From Rubinisphaera margarita (GTDB lineage Bacteria > Planctomycetota > Planctomycetia > Planctomycetales > Planctomycetaceae), in contig NZ_JAKFGB010000003.1 in assembly GCF_022267515.1 (NCBI RefSeq), forward strand, positions 186,001 to 250,000: a stretch of 64,000 bases of DNA, read 5' to 3'. A program made the position numbers and the translations under genes. The notes beneath the pieces were generated by a model. It ran no database searches, was not told the origin of the DNA, and worked only from the letters and a program-made list of their open reading frames with translations. Positions within the stretch are counted from its first letter, which is position 1. Each line of letters starts with the position of its first letter. Of this stretch, positions 55,954 through 64,000 are shown in pieces.

Positions 55954-56553
55954 TTACCGTACCGCCGCAGCGATTTGAGCTTCCACGCATTTCAACAGAG
56001 ATCGCCGGATCCGACCGAGCGATTGATAGACGGAATTCACCGGTCGATTGAGCATCTCTGAAAGCGCCTGACCGTCCCGTCCGAGTTGATACTTCAATCG
56101 CACGAGCTCACGGTCGACCGGTTTCAGTTTCTTCAGACATCGGGCGAGCGCCTTCTGCCGCATTTCAGTATTCTCATGGAGCTCTTCAACCGTTCTGGCA
56201 ATGGTCGCCAGGTAGTCGTCGTCGAAGAGCAGCTTCTGCCGCTTGGACTTCTGCCGATACTTCAAAACTTCCAGACTGGCAATGCGATACGCCCAGGCGA
56301 GGAAGTTGGTTCCGGGTTCGAACTGTTGCCACTTCGAGAGGATCACCACGTTGACGTTCTGTAGAATCTCCTCAGCAGGATGCGGGTTCCCGACCTGGGC
56401 GAGGAGATACAGGTAAAGTCGTCGCTGTGTCTTAACGAACTGATCAACGAATTCACGATCGGGAGTCGCCGTAGCCGAGGCGGATTCGGCCGGACGATTG
56501 GGTTCAAGTCCTTCGTCCGGTGCTTCGGAGCTGGCCATCTCCTGGTTGGTCAC
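55954..56553 (-). CDS. ECF sigma factor (planctomycete type)
   Basis: 199 residues from GTG 56553, which has GAGGA about seven bases upstream. A frame from ATG 56628 is longer but begins inside a terminator hairpin. Sigma region 2 is at FVKTQRRLYLYLLAQVGNPHPAEEILQNVNVVILSKWQQFEPGTNFLAWAYRIA (in parts), region 4 at LKPVDRELVRLKYQLGRDGQALSEMLNRPVNSVYQSLGRIRRSL. The short acidic N-terminus has no motif. Adjacent to its likely partner protein. Targets unknown. Confidence 0.9.
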   Translation of the reverse strand: MTNQEMASSEAPDEGLEPNRPAESASATATPDREFVDQFVKTQRRLYLYLLAQVGNPHPAEEILQNVNVVILSKWQQFEPGTNFLAWAYRIASLEVLKYRQKSKRQKLLFDDDYLATIARTVEELHENTEMRQKALARCLKKLKPVDRELVRLKYQLGRDGQALSEMLNRPVNSVYQSLGRIRRSLLKCVEAQIAAAVR

Positions 56554-56598
56554 TGTCAATTCCTCAAAGCGAGGGTCGCGAGCCCCTGGGAAGAGGCC

Positions 56599-56628
56599 GA
56601 AAAAATGGGAACCGCGAACGGTTCCCAT
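56599..56628 (-). terminator. Rho-independent terminator after the DUF1501 gene
   Basis: On the minus strand ATGGGAACCG-TTCG-CGGTTCCCAT, then a run of T residues. The UUCG tetraloop and T-run make it strong. It separates the DUF1501 transcript from the sigma factor gene downstream. Confidence 0.9.
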
Positions 56629-56660
56629 CGATTGAGTTCCAATTCACAACCGAGCGACCG

Positions 56661-57932
<1,272 letters not shown>

Positions 57933-58013
57933 GGTTGTTCTCCAAAGACACGGAAAGGGTGTAGGCGATTCCGCAACGGTGAATTTGCCGTGCGGAGTAT
58001 TTGTTGTTGCTTG

Positions 58014-59681
58014 TTAGCGGATGAAAATGAATTCGTTACTGTTGAGCAGAGCCCAGTACAGGTCCTGATAGCCGGTCCCCGCGTCTCCACTGATCTGCAT
58101 CAGCTTCTTCACGGCGGACAGATCGCGACCGGTCGGGTTTCGTCCCAGAGCAGCCAGGTACAGGAGTTGAATTTTCCGGGAATCCCGTTCATCCGACGTC
58201 ACGACTTTGTGCAGCAGACTGCCCGACTCGCCCTTCGTGGCGGCGTCGATCAGTTCGCCGTTCATCATCATCAGAGCCTGTGGAATACTGCCGTTGAACG
58301 TGGTCGACTCGTCATTTTCATCGGTGCCGAACGTGGTCACGAACTGCTGCAGCCACTGATTCCGCTTCTGCATCATCTGAGCATAGTTGCCCTGACCGAC
58401 TCCGCCCACGTTGGCGTTGCCAGCAATCAGCAGGGAATCGAACAACTGCTCGGCCTGCATCGATTTGATGTACATGTGGCTGAAGAGCGGCATTTCACCG
58501 GCAGCCGGATTGTCGATCTCGTTCTTCGAATTGAACTCACTGCTCAGGCGATAAGCGTCGGAATTGGTAATCCAGCGGAGCAGCATCTTGTAGTCGTACC
58601 CCGATGCCACGAAGCTCTCGGTGAGATGCTCCAGCAGTTCCGGATGCGACGGCGGATTATGGGGCCCCATGTCGTCGACCGGGCGAGTGAACCCGTAGCC
58701 GAAGAAGTGTCCCCACATCTTATTGACCAGAGCACGAGCCAGTTGATGATCCGAGTCGTTGGTGATGGCTTCGGCGAAGACTTCCTGACGTGACTTGCCG
58801 TTGTCGAACTCCACATCGTTTCCGAAGTACTTGGGATAAGCAACCTGCATCAGGCCGCTCCGTTTTTCGAAGTAGACCGGTCCAGAGAAGTCATCGACAA
58901 CCAGCTCCGAGTAATCATCCACCTGGCGACCGGTTTCCGGATCAATCTTGCGATGATCGACGCGACGCACCTGACGGAAGAAACTGTTGAACTCCCAGAA
59001 CTGATCCTGCTTCCAGTCGTTGAACGGATGGTTGTGACACTGTGTGCACTGCACCTGAGTTCCCAGGAAGACCCGGGCGGTTTTTGCAGTCACCTGCACG
59101 CCTTCGTCCCGCATCGTCATCTGACTGAGCAGATAGTTGACGGCCCCGTTCTCTTCATAGTGACCTTCCGCAGTCATCAAATCGCCAACGACCTCGACCC
59201 AGGGGCGGTTCTTGGCGAATGCTTCCCGCAGGAACTTTTCCATACCTTCCCGGCTGGTTCGCCGAGGCGTCTGACGGCCGATCAACTCGTTCGTCCAGAC
59301 GGTCGTCCAGTTATTGACGTAACTGTCGCTGTCGAGCAGCGTGTCAATCACTTTGGCGTATTTGTTCGGATCCTTATCGGACGTGAAGGCTTCAATGTCT
59401 TTCAGAGGAGGGATGTGTCCTCCCAGGTCGAGATAAACCCGACGCAGCCACGTGACATCGTCGGCCGGTTCGGACGGACTGACTTCGTTGTCCTCGTAAC
59501 CCCGGCTGATCAGCATGTTGATCTTGTCGAGTACGGCCGGATCGTATTTCAGGCGGTAGTCGCTCTGCTCGGCCCCATAAGCGGAGGTCGGCGGTGAAGC
59601 GAGCATGCCGGCGGTACAGACGCAGAATGCCGCAGCAGCGAGTAGTACTTGAGATTGCCGCATGAATTCGTATGTCCTCAT
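58014..59681 (-). CDS. DUF1549/DUF1553 secreted cytochrome-like protein
   Basis: 555 residues from ATG 59681 (AGGA nine bases upstream); the ATG 18 bases further in and a start at 59741 are alternatives. The signal peptide spans about MRQSQVLLAAAAFCVCTAGMLASPPTSAYGAE in parts. A haem c motif C212-T-Q-C215-H216 lies in the DUF1549 part, followed by DUF1553 (MWGHFFGYGFTRPVDDMGPHNPPSHPELL and ALMMMNGELIDA). Paralogous with the C-terminal part of the 53766 gene. Paired with DUF1501 downstream. Confidence 0.92.
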   Translation of the reverse strand: MRTYEFMRQSQVLLAAAAFCVCTAGMLASPPTSAYGAEQSDYRLKYDPAVLDKINMLISRGYEDNEVSPSEPADDVTWLRRVYLDLGGHIPPLKDIEAFTSDKDPNKYAKVIDTLLDSDSYVNNWTTVWTNELIGRQTPRRTSREGMEKFLREAFAKNRPWVEVVGDLMTAEGHYEENGAVNYLLSQMTMRDEGVQVTAKTARVFLGTQVQCTQCHNHPFNDWKQDQFWEFNSFFRQVRRVDHRKIDPETGRQVDDYSELVVDDFSGPVYFEKRSGLMQVAYPKYFGNDVEFDNGKSRQEVFAEAITNDSDHQLARALVNKMWGHFFGYGFTRPVDDMGPHNPPSHPELLEHLTESFVASGYDYKMLLRWITNSDAYRLSSEFNSKNEIDNPAAGEMPLFSHMYIKSMQAEQLFDSLLIAGNANVGGVGQGNYAQMMQKRNQWLQQFVTTFGTDENDESTTFNGSIPQALMMMNGELIDAATKGESGSLLHKVVTSDERDSRKIQLLYLAALGRNPTGRDLSAVKKLMQISGDAGTGYQDLYWALLNSNEFIFIR

Positions 59682-60660
59682 GAATTCCGGTCCTGTTGTT
59701 ATGTGTTGCCACATCCTTCGGAGACTCGTCAGGTGACTCACCGCACGTTAGCTCTCAGGTGGATGGACCTGATGGTCGGCATGGAAGCCAGACGTGGTCG
59801 ACCTGCGTGCTCTGTCAATAAACCGCACTGACAGAGGCAACATTCGACGCGATCCGAGGAAAAACTCGAAGATTTGTAGAATGGCGAACCGCGACATTTT
59901 CAGCAGAAGGAACGCTGACCTCTTCGAAAGTGTCGCAGCAGACTGGATTTAAATTTTATGGTCCAAGTCCGTTCAGGACAACGGAATTGTTTGATATGTC
60001 CCAAATTTGCACGTTGACGGCAAAACGGCCCTGTAGACATCTTCGGCCAGATCGACGTTCTTTGATCAATCCGGGACCTCGACATTCTCGGTCAGTTGGG
60101 TGGGCTGAAATCAACGGGGACAGTATACATCTGATTCCAGGGCGGTGAGGAACTGACTTTTTCGGCGTTTTTTCAGGGGTTTGCGAAAAGTCCTCTGACG
60201 TTGCGGGCGCCGACCGGTTATCAATGAGAGCATTGACAGCGACGTCACGACCTCGGGAATTTTGTGCACCTGTTTGCAGAGCGAACGCGGCGGGCCAGCA
60301 TGGGCCGGGCTAACGTTGGCGGAGATCAAGTCGGCAACAAAGGGACTGACGGGGGTCGAAACTGGCTTTCACCAGGTTAAACGATTCCTACGACCGTACG
60401 CTCCGACCGAATAATCCGGCTCCCGTATGCGATTTTGCGCCGAGACAGGCAGGGACTGGGTATAATTCCGGGCCACCAACCGACTGCACGCTTCCCGTAT
60501 TCGTCCCACCAGCTGTTTGAGGCCAGCAGGCGAACCCTCCGTTCGCTTCTCCCAGCTGCCGATGAGACCAGGTTTAGCGCCTAAATTGACAGTCCCCAAC
60601 GAATAAATAGCGCCTGGCGTGCGTACGTCCCGCCTCAGGAATCGACAAGGAGTAATCCCA
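59682..60660. other. Long intergenic region
   Basis: About 980 bases between divergent genes. The only frames are short and lack ribosome-binding sites. The segment near 59935-60010 is AT-richer than the surroundings and could hold the promoter of the DUF1549/DUF1501 operon. AAGGAG at 60648-60653 belongs to the DUF309 gene. No repeat family, tRNA or hairpin terminator was recognised. Confidence 0.5.
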
Positions 60661-61221
60661 GTGCTTCAATCCACACTCAATGCCAAACGACTGATCCAGT
60701 CGATCGAATTACCAGCTTACGCATTTATCCCCGGTTCAGGTCTGCCTCACCCGATGCGCGATCCCCGTGGTCACAGCCACGGTCGGAAACGGGTTTCCCC
60801 ACCAGCTCTCACGCTGGAAAACTGGTCGACCCACCGGAATTACCTGCTCGGCCTGGATCTGTTCAATTACGGATTCTACTGGGAATCTCACGAAGAGTGG
60901 GATCGCCTGTGGAAGTCCTCCGGTCCCGACAGCCTGACCGGCAAGTTCCTCAAGGGACTGGTTAAACTGGCTGCCGCCGGGGTGAAAGTTCGCGAAGGAA
61001 GCATCCACGGCGTCCGTCGTCATGCCGCCTCTGCCGGCGAAGTCTTTGCCGATGTCGCTGCCGAAGCCGATGTCGACAATTACTGCGGGCTTGAATTCAC
61101 CGTGCTGCAATTTGCCGCTGATCGGGCCGCCCAACTGAACTACAAGAACAAGTTCGACGCCGGCAAGCCCGTTCGCGTCTTCCCGTTCATCCTGCAGCCG
61201 GAAGCGGAAACGATGTCCTGA
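60661..61221 (+). CDS. DUF309 protein
   Basis: 186 residues from GTG 60661, with AAGGAG eight bases upstream. A GTG at 60619 lacks this. DUF309 signature: LGLDLFNYGFYWESHEEWDRLWK near 60, and GLVKLAAAGVKVREG following. The N-terminal ~40 residues are Pro/Gly/His-rich (FIPGSGLPHPMRDPRGHSHGRK). Function of the family is unknown. Monocistronic by terminator. Confidence 0.88.
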   Translation: MLQSTLNAKRLIQSIELPAYAFIPGSGLPHPMRDPRGHSHGRKRVSPPALTLENWSTHRNYLLGLDLFNYGFYWESHEEWDRLWKSSGPDSLTGKFLKGLVKLAAAGVKVREGSIHGVRRHAASAGEVFADVAAEADVDNYCGLEFTVLQFAADRAAQLNYKNKFDAGKPVRVFPFILQPEAETMS

Positions 61222-61246
61222 ATTCAAAGGACTCTCTGATCCCAAG

Positions 61247-61280
61247 AAACCTCCTGTTTTCAGGAGGTTTTTTTATTTTG
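61247..61280 (+). terminator. Rho-independent terminator after the DUF309 gene
   Basis: AAACCTCCTG-TTTT-CAGGAGGTTT stem followed by TTTTATTTT, 25 bases after the stop. Confidence 0.92.
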
Positions 61281-61418
61281 CCCGTGTCGTCTTTCCGATG
61301 AGCGGCCGAGATTCAGAGCCGGGTCCTGTACCACTGGTCGAGATCTGCTCTAATACCGGGAGGTCGGCGGCGCAAGGGCGCTCCGAGATCGGTCCATTAT
61401 CCAGATAGAATTGACCAG

Positions 61419-62504
61419 ATGCGGTTTCAGAACGTCTGTCTCGAAGCGGTGGGATACGTGTTACCCGAAGAACGGGTGACTTCTCAGCAGATCGAGGAAC
61501 AACTCAGGGATGTCTATGAGCGTCTCAGCCTGCCGGAAGGGCGGCTGGAGCTGATGACGGGTATCGAGGAGCGTCGCTTCTTTCCTCCGGGCAGCAAACC
61601 GGGGCCGATTAGCGCCGTCGCGGCACGGATGGCAATAGAGGCTTCCGGGTTGCCAGTCGAGCAGTTCGGAGCCTTGATTCACGGCTCGGTCTGTCGCGAT
61701 CAGATGGAACCGGCGACGGCGAATCTCGTTCATTACCGAGCCGGTCTTCCCAGTTCCGCACTCGTTCTGGACGTGAGTAACGCCTGCCTGGGAATCCTGA
61801 ACGGAGCAGTGATTCTGGCCCAGATGATCGAACTCGGTCAAATTCGGGCTGGCGTGGTGGTCGGCTCGGAACTCGGACGGGAACTGGTCGAAGGGACGAT
61901 CGACTCACTGAAGAATGATCCCGGCCTGACGCGACAGTCGATCAAACCGGCCTTTGCTTCGTTGACGATCGGTTCCGGCTCGGCTGCTCTGGTGCTCTGC
62001 CATCGGGAGCTGAGTCAAAATGGGACCCATCTGGTCGGAGGGGCCCTGCGGTCTGATACCAGTGCTCACCTTCTCTGTGCCGGGGGTGTCGAGGACAAAC
62101 ACGGCGACAATCGGCCCCGCATGGAGACCGACTCCGAAGCACTGCTGCATGCGGGGATCAAACTCGCTCGCGAAACCTGGGAGCAAACCAAACAGACGCT
62201 GGAATGGACCGATGCGAGTGTCGCCCGAGTCTTCACGCATCAGGTGGGGAAAGCCCATCGGAAGCTCCTTCTCGAAGGGCTGCGCCTGCCGGAAACCAGC
62301 GATCATCCCATTCACGACCGCTTCGGGAACATGGGAGCAGCCGCGTTGCCACTTTCGCTGGGCATGGGCATCGAAGCCGGCGTCATTCCTTCAGAAAGTC
62401 AGGCGGCGTTGCTCGGCATTGGCAGCGGCTTGAACTCGCTGATGCTGGGGCTCAACTGGCAAAAAGGAGCCGTCAAAGGTACCGTGTGGAACGGAGCCGA
62501 GTGA
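61419..62504 (+). CDS. Thiolase-fold condensing enzyme (FabH/OleA-like)
   Basis: 361 residues, start ATG 61419 without a clear ribosome-binding site. The thiolase-fold triad is C123 (VSNACLG), H274 (FTHQVGKAH) and N304 (GNMGAAALP). Length of 361 is longer than FabH (~317) and closer to OleA. FabH normally carries C-H-N as here, so both are possible. The TWGG/other specificity loops cannot be judged. It precedes dnaX by 50 bases, and may be co-transcribed. Confidence 0.85.
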   Translation: MRFQNVCLEAVGYVLPEERVTSQQIEEQLRDVYERLSLPEGRLELMTGIEERRFFPPGSKPGPISAVAARMAIEASGLPVEQFGALIHGSVCRDQMEPATANLVHYRAGLPSSALVLDVSNACLGILNGAVILAQMIELGQIRAGVVVGSELGRELVEGTIDSLKNDPGLTRQSIKPAFASLTIGSGSAALVLCHRELSQNGTHLVGGALRSDTSAHLLCAGGVEDKHGDNRPRMETDSEALLHAGIKLARETWEQTKQTLEWTDASVARVFTHQVGKAHRKLLLEGLRLPETSDHPIHDRFGNMGAAALPLSLGMGIEAGVIPSESQAALLGIGSGLNSLMLGLNWQKGAVKGTVWNGAE

Positions 62505-62554
62505 GTCCAACCGACCGTTCGGCCAACGAGCAGGAGTCAAAGTCAGGGAGATCC

Positions 62555-64000
62555 ATGTCGACACAACAGCCAGCCTATACCGTTCTGGCACGCAGATACC
62601 GCCCGCAATCGTTCGGCGATGTCGTCGGCCAGCAGCACGTCGCCCAGGCCCTGAAAAATGCCATTCTCGCCGACCGAGTCGCACACGCTTACCTGTTTAC
62701 GGGAGCCCGAGGCGTCGGAAAGACGTCAATGGCCCGTATTCTGGCCAAGGCGCTGAACTGCCCGAACGCTGAAAAAGGCGAACCGTGTAATCAGTGTGAA
62801 ATGTGTCATGCGATTGCCACCGGCGGCGATGTCGACGTCATGGAAATCGATGGGGCGTCCAACCGCGGGATCGATGACATTCGCGCCCTGCGGGCCAATG
62901 TCGGCATCCGCTCGATGCGGACCCGGATCAAGATGTATATCATCGACGAAGTCCACATGCTGACCAAGGAGGCGTTCAACGCGCTGCTCAAGACACTCGA
63001 AGAGCCGCCGCCAAACGTGAAGTTCGTCTTCTGTACGACCGAGCCGCAGAAGGTTCCCGATACAATTCTCTCACGCTGTCAGCGGTTCGATTTCTCCAGC
63101 ATTGAGACACACGCCATTGCCCAGCGGCTGGCCGAGATCGCGGATCGGGAAGGCGTTTCGGTAACAGCCGAAGCCATCGATCTGGTGGCCCGCAGAGCAG
63201 GGGGCTCGATGCGGGACAGTCAGTCGCTGTTTGACCAGCTGCTCGCGTTCGGCGGAGTGGAGATCTCAGCTGCGGACGTCAACCAGCTTCTCGGGACCGC
63301 AGGCGATGAGCGGCTGCTGTCGATCATCGATGCGATTCGTCGCGGCGATCGAGCCGCCATCCTTGGTGAGGTCGATGACGCCATTCACGCCGGCGTCCAG
63401 CTCGGGAACCTCCTTGATCAGCTGGTCAACGTCTATCGCGATCTGATGATCGTCAAGTGTGGAGCCGAATCGGTCGAACTCCTCGGCGTGGGTCCGTCCC
63501 AGAAACCCCGTCTGCTGGAAGTTGCGGAGAGCCTTGGCCTGCAGACGATCACGACGGCAATGCAGATTCTGTCTGAAACAAAATCTCGTCTCAGTCGGGT
63601 GCCGCATGTGCGGGCTCTGCTCGATCTGGCTCTCGTTCGGCTGTCGATGCTTGAAGACGTCGAAAGCCTCAGTCAACTTGTGACCGAACTTCGCAGCCGC
63701 CCCGCCGGAACGGTTTTGAACGTTGGAGCGGCTCGTCCAGCCGCTGCAGATCCGCCGCAAAAAAAAAATCCTGAAGTAAGCCCACCGGCTGACAGTTATG
63801 GCGCTCCACCCGTTATCGAGGTCGGCGACGAGCCGTCGGTTGCAGACGAACCGGCTCCAGTTGCCCAGTCGGAAGCGGAGCAGATCACATTCACCGAAGC
63901 CAATCGCGAACGGATCTGGCGGGAACTGTTAAGTCGCGTCGATCCGACGGTCGCCAACTTCATGCGGCAGGCGACGAGGACGGCCGTGGTTTCATCCACA
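62555..64000 (+). CDS. dnaX: DNA polymerase III subunit tau/gamma (3' end outside window)
   Basis: Clamp-loader ATPase; 482 residues are seen and the frame leaves the window. Start ATG 62555 has GGGAG four bases upstream. Walker A GARGVGKTS at 50-58; zinc module C69, C78, C81, C84; DEVHMLTKEAFNALLKTLEEPP; sensor 1 FCTTEPQKVP. Domain III ends near 385, then a Pro/Ala-rich linker begins. A run of ten A residues lies at codons 402-405, just past domain III, where shifted reading leads to a stop. The remaining tau-specific C-terminal domain lies downstream. Confidence 0.95.
   Translation, partial: MSTQQPAYTVLARRYRPQSFGDVVGQQHVAQALKNAILADRVAHAYLFTGARGVGKTSMARILAKALNCPNAEKGEPCNQCEMCHAIATGGDVDVMEIDGASNRGIDDIRALRANVGIRSMRTRIKMYIIDEVHMLTKEAFNALLKTLEEPPPNVKFVFCTTEPQKVPDTILSRCQRFDFSSIETHAIAQRLAEIADREGVSVTAEAIDLVARRAGGSMRDSQSLFDQLLAFGGVEISAADVNQLLGTAGDERLLSIIDAIRRGDRAAILGEVDDAIHAGVQLGNLLDQLVNVYRDLMIVKCGAESVELLGVGPSQKPRLLEVAESLGLQTITTAMQILSETKSRLSRVPHVRALLDLALVRLSMLEDVESLSQLVTELRSRPAGTVLNVGAARPAAADPPQKKNPEVSPPADSYGAPPVIEVGDEPSVADEPAPVAQSEAEQITFTEANRERIWRELLSRVDPTVANFMRQATRTAVVSST
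63759..63768 (+). promoter_or_regulatory. A10 slippery tract in dnaX
   Basis: Reads CAA AAA AAA AAT in frame. One added A (or a -1 ribosomal shift) gives AAA TCC TGA; one lost A (or a +1 shift) gives ATC CTG AAG TAA. Either way translation would stop within five codons, giving a ~406-residue gamma-type product. Confidence 0.75.

Overview
The window reads as chromosome of a planctomycete, probably of the order Planctomycetales. It carries DUF1501 plus DUF1549/DUF1553 pairs, a DUF1559 pseudopilin, a DUF6800 mini-protein, an ECF sigma factor whose partner is fused to a cytochrome-like protein, and many very long pseudopilins. Composition is GC-rich throughout. No rRNA, tRNA, CRISPR array, prophage or intact insertion sequence was recognised. 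Calls rest on motif recognition, reading-frame structure and ribosome-binding sites; no database search was possible.

Layout. 1-1114: 3'-truncated enolase-superfamily acid-sugar dehydratase. 1531-20656: a type II secretion / type IV pilus-like cluster on the + strand, with two GspE/PilB ATPases flanking a PilT-like ATPase, then GspF and six prepilin-type proteins, the last a 1779-residue GspK-like protein; a separately placed DUF1559 pseudopilin follows (21109-22260). 22486-33303: DUF58 protein, a small ORF, D-Ala-D-Ala ligase, Ser/Thr kinase, FAD oxidoreductase with golvesin-like C-terminus, and two large unknown proteins. 33606-36087: ArsM-like methyltransferase with a cysteine tail, a GAF protein and a second methyltransferase. 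36423-38742: nitrogen module (sigma-54 promoter, ammonium transporter, P-II protein). 38942-41646: di-haem peroxidase, then two copies of a ~190-bp palindrome-ended repeat bracketing an unknown gene. 41647-47387: argJ, then ispA-dxs, a nitrilase-family amidohydrolase and an NYN-domain protein. 47461-50076: PP2C phosphatase, a secreted protein, a possible structured RNA, DUF6800. 50328-53468: MlaEFD-type lipid transporter and a 54-residue membrane protein. 53766-59681: ECF sigma factor with cytochrome-fused partner, DUF1501 and DUF1549/DUF1553 proteins. 60661-64000: DUF309 protein, thiolase-fold synthase, and dnaX (cut by the window end).

How it fits together. The secretion genes would supply ATPases, inner-membrane platform and pseudopilins of one export or pilus machine; secretin and assembly-platform genes are not in view. 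Amt and P-II form the usual ammonium-sensing pair under an apparent sigma-54 promoter. ispA and dxs feed isoprenoid synthesis. MlaEFD supports an outer membrane needing phospholipid transport.

The observations most worth checking are a 10-A tract in dnaX where either shifted frame stops within a few codons, a hairpin-ended repeat family with compensatory stem changes, a possible structured RNA at 49735-49880, and the haem-motif protein placed as the partner of an ECF sigma factor.
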